A DNA stretch of 64,000 nucleotides from Cristatella mucedo (GCA_009760855.2 WPIO01000038.1:1948501-2012500), one strand, 5' to 3'; counted from the first letter of the stretch, positions 26,935 through 40,488 are shown. The notes: generated by a model from the sequence alone, not told the origin. Translations and numbers: made by a program.

Positions 26935-27885
26935 ATTCTTTGAAAGCTCAACTCTGAGGTGGAAAGAACTGAAAAAGTCTTGGCCACCACTATCAAACGT
27001 GACTTTGCAACAAGGTGGAGTACAAGAGTGGAGGCTGTGAAAGCTATCAATGATGGACCAAACAGCATTGTAGGTCTTTTGGAGCAACTGTCTGAGGACA
27101 CAAATGGAGCCCTTGAAACGAGACCTGCAGCTTACAGTCTCCTACATTGTATTTTGAACTTTAATTTTTTGGCTCAATTGCCATTTTTGTACAGCATCTT
27201 AAGGAAGATTGACAGCGTTCAGAAAAAACTGCAGGATCCAAAGATGAGCTTCAAGGACGCCTCTTGTGATCTCCACTCTCTTGAGATTGAGTTGTCAAGA
27301 CTTCGAGAAGACCTGTGTCAGGACTCACTGATAGATGCCAAAAGGAGATATTAATTGTGGGGAGTTGCTGTTGATCGAAGAATCCGCCGAAGGACACAGA
27401 TGCCCGAGGAATCTCCCAGGATGCTGGTCTCATGGAAGTGGAGAAGATTTCAAGAACAATGAAGAAAGACATAAACTATCCACGACAAGTAATTACAACT
27501 AGGTTTCTTGTTGGAAGTTGAGCAGTTTTGAAGACACTTGACCCGACCCAACTTCGCCAGAAATGTCTAGATCTTGGCGGCTTCGATTGTTCAGACGTTG
27601 ACGGAACAAAGCTGTCAATGAAATAAGTTGCTGTACAAGGTTTTTTTGCCACACCTTACGAATCGGCACTGAAGACACCACTGGAACTCATGTCTTTCAT
27701 TGTCAGCTGTGGACAATATGCTTTCACAATTTGAGAGTTGCCCAGTAAGTTCTTCTCATCACAGCCGTATTAGTTGCCAGTAGCAAGCAGAAGATAATCA
27801 TGTCTTATCTGAGAAAATAAATGGGGCAAGATCGACTCTATGATTGATCTTGTTAAGCATAGAGAAAGAAGCACTGGAAAATATA
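26935..27885 (+). pseudogene. hAT-family (ZMYM1-like) transposase pseudogene
   Basis: Reading from 26935: STLRWKELKK, then RDFATRWSTRVEAVKAI, then LLEQLSEDTNGALETRPAA. These are the central hAT transposase blocks around the TRWS motif. Frame 26959-27354 is open (131 codons); then it shifts. A later segment (27680-27870) reads TPLELMSFIVSCGQY, LLITAVLVASS and SYLRK.MGQDRL, the C-terminal hATC dimerisation region. Much of the catalytic middle is missing, and stops and shifts are frequent. It is dead. No BED zinc finger was seen upstream. Confidence 0.7.
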
Positions 27886-29002
27886 TATTTAATTTCAAAG
27901 CGTAATACACTCGTTTGCTACGTTCAAGGCAAGACGGATGTACCAAAGATGGAACAGCTACTTTATATCTGTACAACAGTTTATAAAAATTTCTCGACTC
28001 AATATGCTTGCTAGCGTTGTTTTTGAATTTCTTCTGTGTTAAAGGTATTTTGCAGCAATTTTGACAAGGGGAGGACGTGCCGTTGGTTGCTAAATCCCCG
28101 GGCGCCGAAAGGTCGCACTACACCTTTGATCTGGGCCCAGCTAGCGAGACGCGAACCCGCTTGGCGAAAACGTATTAGCTCGCGTGTATATTAAGTATGT
28201 TATCGCTTCCGTCTAGCCGCAATTCAAATCGACATAAAAAGTACTCACCCTGCTTTTACTTTTGCTTAGAACGTGCGGGATATATCGTTATGTTCGTTCT
28301 TACTTTTTTCGAACGTATCTGGTCTCGGATTTCTCACAGAAGAGGGCAGATTGCATCTCACGAGGCTCAAGCAAAGACTTTCAGATCGAGCGAAGGTCGT
28401 AGCTGCGAGTGAAAGCTATCTCGTAATAGTTGACACTCTCAGCTCATTTACGGGAACTTTCCCTTCAGCTCGTCATGGGTTCTCGTCCGGTGGGGCGGCT
28501 TGCCCGGTTTCTGGTACATGAAGATTGGCCATTGGTCAAAAAAGAAATCCGCTCTCTAGTTTCACAGCAATCGTAAGAAAGGAGAAGCAGCCTTGTTCAC
28601 GTTCTTTTATACGGAAAGATTCCTAACTTCCGCCAGTCCCAGCTGATTTTGTACATATATCAGACAGCGCCATTTCAGTGCTATGGTTTCGCAAAGCTGA
28701 GTGAATCCATATTCACATTTATTGGCTAAAACTTCCCTCCACGTTTTTTAAGTGTATTCCACCTAGCAGTAGAGCGGCATTTATATAAAAATTACGATCC
28801 GCAGAGTTAGCAAATCGATTTGTAGAGCAGAGTTGGAATCGTAACAGTTGTTGCCGCAGTCGCAGACCTCTACGACGGGGACGTTTGTACAAACTGCAGG
28901 GCCCACGTACCTTACGCGTGCATTGTAAAATTCAAACTTCGCGAGAATCCGTGCACATTGATTCAATGGCTCACGTGTATCCGAGTTATCTAATCTAAAG
29001 AT
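27886..29002. other. No gene recognised; one unassigned - strand frame
   Basis: The - strand ORF 28781-29023 has a Cys-rich stretch (VCTNVPVVEVCDCGNNCYDS), preceded by an acceptor-like CCCTGCAG. I cannot assign it. A G/C-rich hAT-terminus-like block is at 28070-28115. Confidence 0.3.
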
Positions 29003-30290
29003 CGCGTGGGGCATCACTGGCACTGCACTGCAATGGTTCAGGTCCTATCTCAGTGGGAGACTCTAGAGTATTGATGTGAATGGACAAAGATCATCAGAGT
29101 ACCTCTGAAATATGGCGTACCACAGAGCTCCGTGCTAGGTCCGGTTCTTTTCACGGTTTACACTCTTCCTCTTGCCGATTTGATTGCCAAAACAGATTTT
29201 ATGCGGATGGCACTCAGTTGTACCTTTGCTTTGATCCCTCCCAGCCCTCGAGCACCTCAAATTCTCCCGAATTACTTGGTGCATGTATTGATGACATCGA
29301 CACATTGGCGGCAGCAAATTATCTTAAATTGAATGATGATAAATCTAACTTACTAGTTATGGGCAAACCAAGTGTTATTCAGAAATGGGAAAGACTAACG
29401 CTCCAAATCGGCTCTGCCAGTATATCTCCTATTGGATCTGTACAAAATCTAGGTGTCATGTTCCAAGGTGACCTTTCGTTAGACGACCGCATCAGCTCAT
29501 CGATCAAGTCTGCCTACTTTCAGCTACATAACATCGCTAAAATTCGGGCTTGTTTAGATAGGGATACCACATTTAAGTTGGTCCATGCATTTGTGACATT
29601 CCGTCTCGACTTCTGCAACTCACTGCTTGCTGGCCTACAGGCATGTGCAATTAGGCGCTTACAGCCGGTGCAAAACTCTGCAGTTAGGCTTGTCTGTCGT
29701 GAGCGTCACAGTTGCCACAGCGCACCACTTCTCGCCTACCTGCACTGGCTACCAGTCAAGCAACGGATTGACTTCAAGGTTTGGTCACTCACTTTTAGGT
29801 CCCTTCATTCTTTGGCTCCAGCCTAGCTATAATATCTACTGTCACACCAGGCTAAGCATCGTACCACCCACTTTTCGGAAACTAAATGTTTACGCATACC
29901 TCGTACAAATCTTAACTCCTTTGGAGACCATGCATTTAGTTCGCATGCTCACAAAGCCTGAAACTCACTTCCAACTTCCGTCACGATATCCTCTGACTTG
30001 ACCACATTTAAAAAGAAACTAAAAGCGCACCTATTTATAGCAGCATTTGGTTGGTCTCTGTGATTCGTCCTTTATGTGCTTATTCGTGCTGACACTATGA
30101 ATGGTGCCAATAACCACACTTGCATGCTGTACCTATGCATGTCACCCATAACCATGTTACTCATGTTGTTTATTTAAGCATGGTGCCACTCACCATTCGA
30201 TCGTGTTTCCTTTGCAGCAAATATAAAGCGCTTAGAAAAAGATTGAGTTCTGAGGGCGCTTTATCAAGTACATAATAATAATAATAATGA
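29003..30290 (+). mobile_element. L2-like family A copy with RT
   Basis: Starts within the RT (GITGTALQWFRSYLS equivalent at 29010-29060). It reads GVPQSSVLGPVLFTVYTLPL in shifted frames, then a catalytic box YADGTQLYLCF at about 29200-29232 (second Asp of YADD is Gly). A long frame 29080-29826 follows, including NLGVMFQGDLSLDDRIS and HAFVTFRLDFCNSLL. The ORF end is broken after 29826. Hairpin at about 30226-30262 and an (AAT)n tail to 30290. Confidence 0.85.
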
Positions 30291-30419
30291 TAATAATAGT
30301 TATTTTTATTCTCAAGACATGTATCTGAGGTATGCAAACACGTATCTAACGTATCCAGACATAAATCTGAGATATCCAGACATGTATCCTGAGTTGTGCC
30401 AGACATTTTACTGACCGCT

Positions 30420-30657
30420 CGCCTCGTCGCAGTCGTCTTGAGCTACAATTGCAGCTGAATGAGCGGCGGCAGCATCAGCAGCAGCTGGCTGCTCCGGCGT
30501 TTGATGCGTTTATGGAATGCTGTGTCCAAGCAGTTGGAAGAAGTAGGGAGCCTTTACTAAGAGCAGCTCTTGCTAAGCTTTCTGTTTTTGCAGTGATGCC
30601 AGACTTTCGCCTCCTGAAAAGGCAAAGGCGTCGAACAAAAGTCACTCGAGAGTGACT
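30420..30657 (+). other. Unassigned open frame, possible exon
   Basis: After an acceptor-like CTCGTCGCAG the + frame reads a charged, Gln-rich helical peptide (RLELQLQLNERRQHQQQLAA, then FDAFMECCVQAVG) up to a stop at 30655. I do not recognise it. It could be an exon of an unknown gene or chance. Confidence 0.15.
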
Positions 30658-30789
30658 CGGACACGTGACTGAATCGTTTCTGCAAGCTTGTGAAACAATG
30701 CTACCGACAATCGTAAAGCTTGATTCTCTTCTCTTGTGTTCAACTACTAATTAGCATGGAAGATTCTGAAATATCATTTATTCAAGATC

Positions 30790-31167
30790 CCAGACCAGTT
30801 GCCCCCTAATTTTCCAGAACTGCTGAAAAACTCAGTGGTTCGTCTGGACTGTCGTCAGAGCCATAGCTACCGTGTTACACCGCTTTTTTCTATGCGTCAC
30901 TGGCTCGAAATCAAATCAATCTCAGTTTGATGTCACGCTTACCGATTTCTTCACTCGCTGGCAACCACCTACTAATCCGACTACCCTGCTCTCCAAAAAG
31001 GACTCCATCACCACCAGCTCTACGTTGCACTAAACTGAAATCTTTTGGGTGACCAAGCCCCCACTTTGTATGCCCCAAAAGCTTTCCAGCTTCAGTTAAT
31101 ATGCGGAATAAATAAACTTGCACAGTTAAGCTTCAGCTCAAGGCACATCAGTTCCGATGTGCTTTCT
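30790..31167 (+). mobile_element. L2-like family C, ORF C-terminal remnant
   Basis: Reads LKNSVVRLDCRQSHSYRVTP, the family C version of the QNSAARLVCR...HITPLL block, then a decayed C-terminus ending with LKAHQFRCAFF at about 31130-31165. Its 3' UTR continues at 31409 after a family A insertion. Confidence 0.55.
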
Positions 31168-31408
31168 TTTATAGTATGATTATAATATATTTGTATAGCG
31201 CCCTCAGAGAACTGAATTCCTTCTCTAGGCACTTCACAAATGCTGCAATTAAAGCATGACCAAATGATAATTGGTAACGTTCGCAATGTCATCAATAATA
31301 GTATTGCTAGATGTGACATGCATAGGGTCAATATGTAGATACGATTAATAGGAGCAGGCACTGTGTCAGCAAGCATAAGCATAGGCAGGACGAACCGCAA
31401 GGACACTC
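31168..31408 (-). mobile_element. L2-like family A, 3' fragment nested in family C
   Basis: Tail (ATTATAATAT), reverse-complement hairpin (AGCGCCCTCAGAGAACTG, then AATTCCTTCTCTAGGCAC) and 3' UTR on the - strand. It splits a family C copy, so A was active after this C copy inserted. Confidence 0.75.
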
Positions 31409-31620
31409 TTCGCTCCAGCGAGCTTGTCTTATTCGTTCCGTGTAATGGTTGCGCTTACCTAGCAGGTCGAAGCTTGATTATCGCTTGCTTTTTTTAATTG
31501 CTTGCTCGTGCAAGCATGTTATAGTCCAATTGGTCATTTATTTTTTTGCAGCAAATCGCAAAGCAAACCTGGATAAATAATTAGTTTTCCCTTGTCTGCT
31601 ATGCAAATGACGCATTACTG
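31409..31620 (+). mobile_element. L2-like family C, 3' UTR after nested insertion
   Basis: Continues the family C copy (TTCGCTCCAGCGAGCTTGTC), as compared with GGCCCCGGTGAACTTGTTCG at 36803. A decayed terminal hairpin is at about 31565-31605. Confidence 0.5.
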
Positions 31621-32251
31621 CTATTGTTCTTTACTGAAATAAATTGGTTTTGGTAGCATACAATGACTGTGTTACACTAAATTAAATTGTCACGTCAAAA
31701 TTACGGAACACATTTTAACCTATGCAGGCCATCGTGGTTTTGGCATCTCATGTGTTTGCCAAGACTTCTAAAGCAGGGTTGTAGTGCTCTATGGCAGTTT
31801 TTATATCAGTAAACGTAATGAGCTATTTTCTTGCTCTAACTGCAGTATCAATTTCTTGCATATTCTTAAATTAGATCTGGCCAGTGCATGTGCATGTGCA
31901 AAACCAGAAGTGTCAAACCTTGAACAATCCCCCAAAAGTGGCCGAAACAGTTGTTAAGATGCATCTTCTAGAGAGATACATCTAGAACATCATACATTTT
32001 TTACTTTACCGCCTTTTGAATGTGCTGCCAAAACTGTTTCCGCACCCACATGAAACTGCCAAGCAAGTTAAAAATGCTTGTTTTTCCGCACCTAGAAGTC
32101 CAACCGAGGCGGCAGCATGCAAAATCTGGTGTAATTACTGCTTCCTCATATTAACCTTACCCAGTGGTAGCATTTTTTTCTTAATTTTTTAAAACTCGGA
32201 AAAGTTTTAGATTTGTGTAAATTATTATGATAGGTAGATTTTTTGGGTAAG
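31621..32251. other. No gene recognised
   Basis: AT-rich sequence; nothing recognised. Confidence 0.4.

Positions 32252-32285
<34 letters not shown>
32252..32285. repeat. (TA)n microsatellite
   Basis: Alternating TA for about 34 bp. Confidence 0.95.
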
Positions 32286-32287
<2 letters not shown>

Positions 32288-32360
32288 AACGGAGCAAATG
32301 CGATTTGCAGACGTTTAAATATGCCCTTTCTGAAGCCCAAAAGAGTGTTCACTTTAACGT

Positions 32361-32540
32361 GAGTAATTATAATAATAACAATGCACTTGATAAAGCGCCC
32401 TCAGAGAACTCAATCTCTTTATAAGCGCTTTACATTTTCTGCAAAAGAAGCACGATCGGATGGTGAGTGGTATCATTTTTTATAAACAACATGAATAAAA
32501 CGGTTAGTACTGACATGTACAGGGTCAGCATGCAAGTGAG
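32361..32540 (-). mobile_element. L2-like family A, 3'-end fragment
   Basis: (AAT)n tail, hairpin (AGCGCCCTCAGAGAACTCAA, then TCTCTTTATAAGCGCTT) and about 110 bp of 3' UTR. Confidence 0.75.
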
Positions 32541-32821
32541 TGGAGGAACACTTGGATTCTTCAGCAAAGAAGTGATCAGAAACAGTACCAAGTGCTGGCT
32601 CACACTGCTGGCCGGTACAAGCTCCCCGAAAGGATTGGTTTCCGTTGCCGTTTGTAGGCGGTATTACGTTCAGAGGTTGTCAGTGCATTTGTGCATACCA
32701 TTCTCTAGGAGCATTAATTTAAACAAGACACTTTGCTATAGCGAAGTCCGTAGAGCTTCTTCAAACAAGCAATTCCAGTCTGATTAGATAGCTAATCCCT
32801 TCGGAGAGTCAGCATTGCTCA

Positions 32822-34175
32822 GGTGTATACTGAAATTTTCAGCGAAGCAGACTTAAGTAACGTCTCTCTGGTTGTTTTGCTTGATCTTTCGGTAGCATTT
32901 AATACTATTGATCACCTCCCAAGAGCCTCTCCTCTCGCATGGGGGTCACTGGCACTGCACAGCCATGGTTTAGACCCTATCTCAGTGAAAGACTCCAGAG
33001 TGTTGATGTAAACGGGCAAAGATCATCAAAGGAACCACTTAGCCGTGGGGTACTCAAGAGTTCTGTGCTTGGTCCGCTTCTTTTCACAATTCATTTCTCT
33101 TGCCGATGTGATAACAAAGCAATCTAAGCGTTCACTTTTACTCAGATGAAATACAGCTATACACACGCTTTGATCCATCACAGCCTTTTAGCACGTAGAA
33201 TCCTGTGAACTCCCTTGCTGCAAGTATTGCTGAAATCCACAGATAGATGACAACAAATTTTCTCAAATTGAGTGACTATGAAACAAACTTAACATATATG
33301 GGCAATACAATGTGATTCAGAGGCTGGAAATCTAGGTGTCCTGTTCCAAGGGACCTTTCAGTAGACGACCGCATCAGTTCCACAATAAATGCTTCCTACT
33401 TTGAGCTAAGAAACATTGCTAAAATTCGGGCTTGTTTAGACAGGGATAACAGATCTAAAGTAATCCATGCATTTGTGACAGCCCGTTTCGAGTTCTGTAA
33501 CTCACTGCTTGCTGATCTACCGGCATGTGCAATCAAGGGCTCGCAGTTGGTGCAAAACTCTTCAGCTAGGCCTGTCTGTTATGAGTGTCGCAATTGTCAC
33601 ATCACACCGTTTCTCACCGAAATTCACTTGCTCTCAATCAAGCAGCGCATTCAGCGACTTCAAGGCTCTGACACTCACTATTCGACACCTTCGTACTCTG
33701 GTTCTAGCCTGCTTATCAGGACCACTCTCACGCCAGACTAGGCACAGCGCCACCAGCTTTTCTGATTCAAATCGATTAGCCATGCCTCGAATGAACCTGA
33801 AATCCTTTGAAGACCTTGCCTTCAGTTAGTATGGTTCAAAACCAGTGAGTCACTGACTGTGCCTGACGCCACGACATCTCCAGACTTAATGCGACGCTTG
33901 GAAAGAAGCTACAACGTACTTGTTTCTTAAAGCATTTGCTTCGTCCTTGTGATCAGTCCTTTGTACGCTTAAGCGTGCTGAAACTGCGCCTGCTACCGCT
34001 AGCCGTAGTTGCATGTCGGCGCTCTGCGTGTCACCTCTAACCACATTATGCTTGCTGAAATTGTGCATTTTACCTCGTTGCCTTTCTATTGTGCTCCCTT
34101 AACAGAAAATGTAGATTGCCTAGAAAGAGATCAAGTTCTCTACGGGCATTACAAAAATGTATTATTATCATTATT
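32822..34175 (+). mobile_element. L2-like family A, older decayed copy
   Basis: Starts at an RT block VLLDLSVAFNTIDHLPR (32870-32925), with catalytic box YSDEIQLYT at about 33137-33165 (second Asp is Glu). It continues to NIAKIRACLDRD at about 33412 and the QNSSARPVCYECRNCHITP block. The ORF is shifted many times. Hairpin at about 34112-34147, then a (TAT)n tail at 34160-34175. More diverged than the copies at 29003 and 59962. Confidence 0.8.
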
Positions 34176-34586
34176 ATTAATGCCACCCGAATATCCCGGG
34201 TTCTTACGCAATGGCTCAAGCGTCGGTCTTTCGATGTGACACTGAAAAGCTGTGAAACATGGTGCTGAGCGGCCGTAACTGGTATCGAGAGTGACAGATT
34301 TTAGTGGGTTGGTTACTATCTGGAGTAGCCGGTCACGCCCTTTGTAAACCGGTCATTTTAAACTCAGCGAGCGCCAAAAGTCTGGTTAACGAACTCTCGA
34401 GTATGCCTGGGATCGGGATCGGGATCGTGGCTATTCCGCAACCAGTTTTGAGGGACCTTGACCTTCTTAAGTATCGTGGGAAGTGGAGTTCATCCGACTG
34501 GCGCCGCTAATGGTAAAGTAGCCAGCCGATTTCAGCCAGGTTTCGGTTCCAGCAAAAGCGTCGTCAAAAATCGTGTCGCGCATCGC
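34176..34586. other. No gene recognised
   Basis: Nothing recognised. Confidence 0.4.
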
Positions 34587-35065
34587 TAATAATAATGACT
34601 ATAATAATACATTTGTGTGGCGTCATCAGAGAACTCAATCTCTTTCTAGGCACTTTAGAGATATGCATGTAAAGCATCACACAATTATTTGCGGTACATC
34701 AGTAACATCAGGCATAATGTAAGAAGGTACATGCAAAGGAAGAACAAATCACAACGATCCACCAAATGCTGTAATAAACAGGTGCGTTTTAAGCTTATTT
34801 TAAAATTTTGTCATGTCAGGGGACGTTAAGACGTGCGTCAGTGGTGAGTTCGAGGCTTGCGGAGCATAGGAACTAAAGGCACGATCTCCGACGGTTTTAT
34901 GGTTCGTACGAGATATGGCTAAACGATTCGAGTCAGAACAGCGGGTTGTACGATTCTTCAACTGATGGCGAAGTAGTTCTGATAGGTAGGCTGTTGCCAG
35001 AGAATAAAGGGACTGGAAAGTTAGCGAAAGAAGCTTGAAGTCGCATCAATCTCACTGATGGATTC
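34587..35065 (-). mobile_element. L2-like family A, 3' copy with ORF end
   Basis: (AAT)n tail, hairpin, 3' UTR, then C-terminal ORF block on the - strand (SLYSLATAYLSELL-like at about 34970-35010). It ends near QRIDFK at about 35040. Confidence 0.7.
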
Positions 35066-35127
35066 AAATTTCCAACGAATGAAAGCGACATGATCAACAC
35101 GGTGCATGGTTATTAAAAAGAAAAGAG

Positions 35128-35240
35128 ATAATAATAATAATAATTATAACGTACTTGATAAAGCGCCCTCAGAGAACTTAATCTCTTTTTAGGCGCTTTA
35201 CATTTGCTGAAAAGAGATGCAAATCGATTGCTAACATCAA
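35128..35240 (-). mobile_element. L2-like family A, 3'-tail fragment
   Basis: (AAT)n, hairpin (AAAGCGCCCTCAGAGAACTT, then AATCTCTTTTTAGGCGCTTT) and a short UTR. Same orientation as the copy 70 bp to its left. Confidence 0.75.
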
Positions 35241-36374
35241 CGGAAAAGTCGAGAGAAGAGTAAAGTTAAGCATGACTGTGGATGAATGCACAACAACCGT
35301 TTAGAGGACGTCAATTCTTTGGAGTCAGCATTCATACGAGCGGCGATAAAACAAAAATCAAGACGGCTCGTGTTTGCATATTTGAATAGTGCACTGCTCT
35401 CGATATGGTCGAATCAATGAAGCAGCATTTGAGCGTTTTTTGAATAACGACGGAGAGAGATTTAGTTGATCTACTCAGGACGCGCTGGACGCTGGACCTC
35501 TTTGCATTTCGACCGCCTATTTCATTGGCATACTTTAATAGCGGCCGCCAGAATTACTGAGTGGCTTTATGATTACTAGGTCAAGACCATTCATCACAGC
35601 GGTAGCAGAAAAGACCGAGAAGTGGTTGCAAAAACGAAGAAGTACTATTAATATGCCCTTTACCGCACTCACTCACTGCGCACAGGCATCCGCGGGAGAC
35701 ACGCAATTGGAGAGCCCTGTTAGAGACGACCGAACCTGAGAATGCATTTGCTGTAACACAGCGACATGGTAGTAAGTATGCACAATTATAAGGCACAGTG
35801 CAGGCAATAGGACCCAACGTAATTTGGATGATGACGAGATCTATCTGCAGGTGGCGGCTGCAGAAGCACACGCGGAACGAGAGCGCAGCGAGAACAAGCA
35901 GCGAGCACTTTGACTCGTGACACTCGTCATCCATAAAAGCAAATGCGCAATGATGTGCAAAATGCACTTTACACAATCAACCTCAACTTTGGTGTCTGCA
36001 GCTTACTCTGGAGTTCATTTTTTCAGAAACCCGCAAGAGGAATATTAGCGCTCGATCTTTCGAGTGGCTGGAAACTCGGCAGTTTTCCTGGCGCGGCACG
36101 TACCTCGACGACAACGCAAACGATGCGCGTGTGCCGCATAGGCTGTTTCCATCCTGCCACCATCCAGTCGGCCATCCTTCGGACAGCAGATACGGGGCGC
36201 ACACCCAGAATAAGGCAGGAAATGCATTAGAATTTCAAGCTAAATTGAGAAAAAAGCATTCTTTTGAGATATCTTCTGCCCGCTTAGATAAATAAGAGTA
36301 CGATAGCCAAACTAGCTCACGTTTTGAGACGTCGCGTCGAGATTATCTCAATTTAATCTATTCAGAGATTCTCG
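35241..36374. other. No gene recognised
   Basis: About 1.1 kb. ORFs such as - strand 35581-35976 (Cys-rich by chance) match no family I know. Confidence 0.4.
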
Positions 36375-37085
36375 GCAGTGGCCTTAATCTGCAGCACCTG
36401 GTGCGAAACTCTGCGGCTCGTCTGGACCATCTATCGTCTATGACACTTCACTTCACTCACATCACACCACTTCTGTAGGGGCTGCCCTGGTTCCAAATCG
36501 TGCAGCGAATCGACTTCTAGATCGTCAGCCTGGCTTACGTAGCAGTCCACTTGCTTGGACCACCCTACTAATCCAACCTCCTTGCTTCTGCGGTCCTTGC
36601 CCTTGCACCACCCGATTCTTTTCGCCATCCGGTAATGTCTCCGTAAATTCCACTATTGGAATATTTTAAGTGATCGAATCTTCAACTCATGCGCGTCAAA
36701 ATTTTGCAACTGGCTTCCGGCTACGGTCACTATCTGCAATGACCTTGCATCCTCAAAGTCTCAGATAAACGCGCACACCTGTTTTGGTAAGCTTTCTCTT
36801 GGCCCCGGTGAACTTGTTCGTTTTATTGTTCCGATGCATGGCGTGAGTAACTGTGCTTGCTTTTGTGTGTGTATCAAATTAGAGCGAGGTCTTCTTACTA
36901 ACCTGTGGTGACGTGGATGTCTTTGCGTTGCCTTTAGTTTGCCGATCTAAAAATGGTTCTCGATCGCTTCTTCGTTCTTTATACCATGCATGTCACCGAT
37001 CCCCGGATATCGATTCTCTCTCAGAGAGTTGTAAAGCACCCGGATGGAGATTCAGTTCCATCAGAAGCACTAACGAGCGAAAACT
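36375..37085 (+). mobile_element. L2-like family C, ORF remnant and 3' end
   Basis: Reads LQHLVRNSAARLDHLSS, HITPLL and VQRIDF in shifted frames, then a decayed C-terminus and 3' UTR. The terminal inner hairpin is ATGGA/TCCAT (37044-37061) around GATTCAGT. This is a different but still paired version of the A/S1 inner arm. Confidence 0.6.
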
Positions 37086-37689
37086 GCTAGGGCAGCTCTA
37101 CCCTCGATGAGCAGGAGTCAGTGGGTTCTGGGAAAGCAATGGTTTGCTTCGGTGAATTGTTTAAGGTCGGTGACGCACGAATACAAATCGCCTGCAATTG
37201 GCTCTATCGCTCCTTGAGAGCCTCTATCCCAGACGATGCACGTAATCGCTCTAGTTTTTTTAGCAAGAGTGACATCAACAGAAGTCCGATGAGTTTTTAA
37301 GAGGCTAAGCCTTGACCTTACCTGAGCCATCCAATCGCAGTGCGTGGTGACCTCAGGAGAGGCATTCTGCCTAGGGGTGTGGAGGAGGGGGCCAGGGCTA
37401 CAGAATGGGAACTCTTTGCTCAAGCCTATTATTCATTAAGAGTGGCTTCATACGCACTACCCCTCGCTTCCCAGCAGGGAGCCTCTTTTTGAGCACAAAT
37501 CGGCTTGGTAGAAAGCCGGTTTGGAAAGTCTGACCGACAAGAGTTGAAGTCAGGTAGAACCACTCTGCAGTGTGCGGAAACTCGCTAACCGCTTCAGCTC
37601 CGTTCACTTGAGCCCGTTCGGAACTGCTCGCCAATCCGAGTGCCGCTAGCAGATCAGGCGGGCATTCTGATTCGATTTGCCTGATTCGC
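37086..37689. other. No gene recognised
   Basis: Nothing recognised between the family C end and the pyrimidine tract. Confidence 0.4.
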
Positions 37690-38031
<342 letters not shown>

Positions 38032-38032
<1 letters not shown>

Positions 38033-39261
38033 AATTAGGAACGTACTCGATAAAGCCAGAGAGAAAAGCGGAGAGGTATAGGCAAGTAAATACGATAGTC
38101 GCCCACCGCATGTGGTAGTCGCGGGAGTCGCCCTTATGACTTACCTTTTCCTGGATAGCCTCTCGGACTTCCCGTGAAATGATGCTTCACAGAACTTCCC
38201 ACACAGAACTTCTTCACTTGCACAACAGTTTGATATGTCCGCTGACTGCTTAAAATGCCGATTACTAGATGGACACCCGTACCCACAGCGGGACGTTCGT
38301 TTTCCATCCATGGATACCATTGGTGCTGACTCTTTACTGAAAGAACGGGGTGCTGGATTGGCCAGATTATGACTGCTGAATTATCACTCGCAGTCCCTGA
38401 ATACCGTAACGACTAATAGTTGGCTACGTTATAACGCTTGATTAGGCAGCATACAAATCGATGCCATAAAATAGTTAAGCCAGTTGAGCTGATTTGTTCT
38501 CCAGGTTTTGAGCCTTGCAGGCGATGAGCCATCCATAGGCATCGAGCCAGGCAGGAAGCGCACCCGCACGCTGTTGCATCAGCCGGTAATTGACAGGTGC
38601 TCGTTGGATCCAGATTTGTTGTACATCACGGCTCATTATGGAAGCGTGCAACCTTTCGTCGCTAGCGAATAAACTTCTCCATTCTATGGATTCGGACGTG
38701 ATCATTTTTAAGATGTAGACGTTCTTCTGAGCTGCCGTATTCCGCTTCTGTCGGCACCTGCACCTGCACGCACGGTGCTGCTCCAGCGAGTCGCTCGCCG
38801 TGAAAGTTGAAAGGTTCAGGGCGTCACCGGTCGCTAGTCGCACGTCAGCAAGGGCTTGTACTACTATTAAGAGCGCTGAAGCGTCGGCCTAGTTATGTCC
38901 AGTTGAGGAATTCGCTACACTCGTTTGTAGAAATGCTGAACGCGTCTTTAATTTGTCAGTTACGGAATTTAAAGTTAAGTAAAGGTCAGCTGATTCGACA
39001 GCCTCATTTATTTAGAGAAAAAAGCCTCAGCGGCTATTAATCCTCTCACTGCATGACTTGAACCACTACCGAGGTCGCGATGTTCAAGTACCCAAGCCCC
39101 GGACTAAGATGTAATATTTGCATGTCACAGACTCTGGAAATTCTGTCTCACCTTCTTGCACGAGAGCTATGCCAACATATATGCCTACAGCTATGTCTAC
39201 CATAGCTCTGAAAGATCCTCTCAGTTTTAGGTTGTGTGCAAAATTACTTTTTAATGGCAAA
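38032..39261. other. No gene recognised
   Basis: The - strand ORF 38475-38843 (122 codons) has no recognisable domain. A B-box-like GGTTCAAGTC on the - strand at about 39055-39065 may be an old S2 fragment. Confidence 0.4.
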
Positions 39262-39352
39262 CCAAGTGCAAATGTAAAGCGCCTAGAAAGAGATTGAGTT
39301 CTCTAAGGGCGCTTTATTGAGTGTATTGTTGTTAATATTACTATTATTATTA
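39262..39352 (+). mobile_element. L2-like family A, 3'-tail fragment
   Basis: AAAGCGCCTAGAAAGAGATT, then GAGTTCTCTAAGGGCGCTTT, and an (ATT)-rich tail. This hairpin has intact outer and inner arms. Confidence 0.75.
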
Positions 39353-39817
39353 TAAGTGTGAATCAGAAGCTGAAGAGGTTAACACTCACAATCGGCTCTG
39401 CTCGCATATCTGCTGTTAAATCTGTATGAAACATAGGTGTCATCTTCCAAAGTGACCTTTCATTTGACGACCACATCAGCACCACAGTCACATCTGCCTA
39501 CTTTTAGCTCCATAACATTGCTGAAATTTGGGCTTGCTTATGTCGCTCACTTTTAGGTCACTTCATTGTTTGGCTCCAGCCTATCTCTCAGATCTACTCC
39601 CCCACTAGGCCAAGCATCGTACCACCCGCTTTTCGGAATCCAACAGTCTACCAATACCTCGTACAAACCTCAAATTTTTTTTGGAACCGTGCCTGTAGTT
39701 CGTATGCTCCCAAAGCCTGGAACCAATCCCGAACTGTGTCACGACATCCCCTGAGTCGACCAAATTTAAAAAGAAATTAAAAACTCACATTTTTATCACA
39801 GCCTTTAGTGGGTCCCA
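39353..39817 (+). mobile_element. L2-like family A, internally deleted copy cut by a CT array
   Basis: Follows the tail of the preceding fragment. Reads KLKRLTLTIGSARI, then GVIFQSDLSFDDHIS, then jumps (deletion near 39540) to LTFRSLHCLAPAYLSDLLP and the ORF C-terminus, ending at AFSGSH (about 39800-39817). There the (CT)n tract begins instead of the 3' UTR. Confidence 0.7.

Positions 39818-40488
<671 letters not shown>

Noticed and set aside
28781-29023. Cys-rich - strand frame as a secreted-protein exon
   Set aside because: One acceptor-like site only; no donor, no neighbours and no recognisable family.
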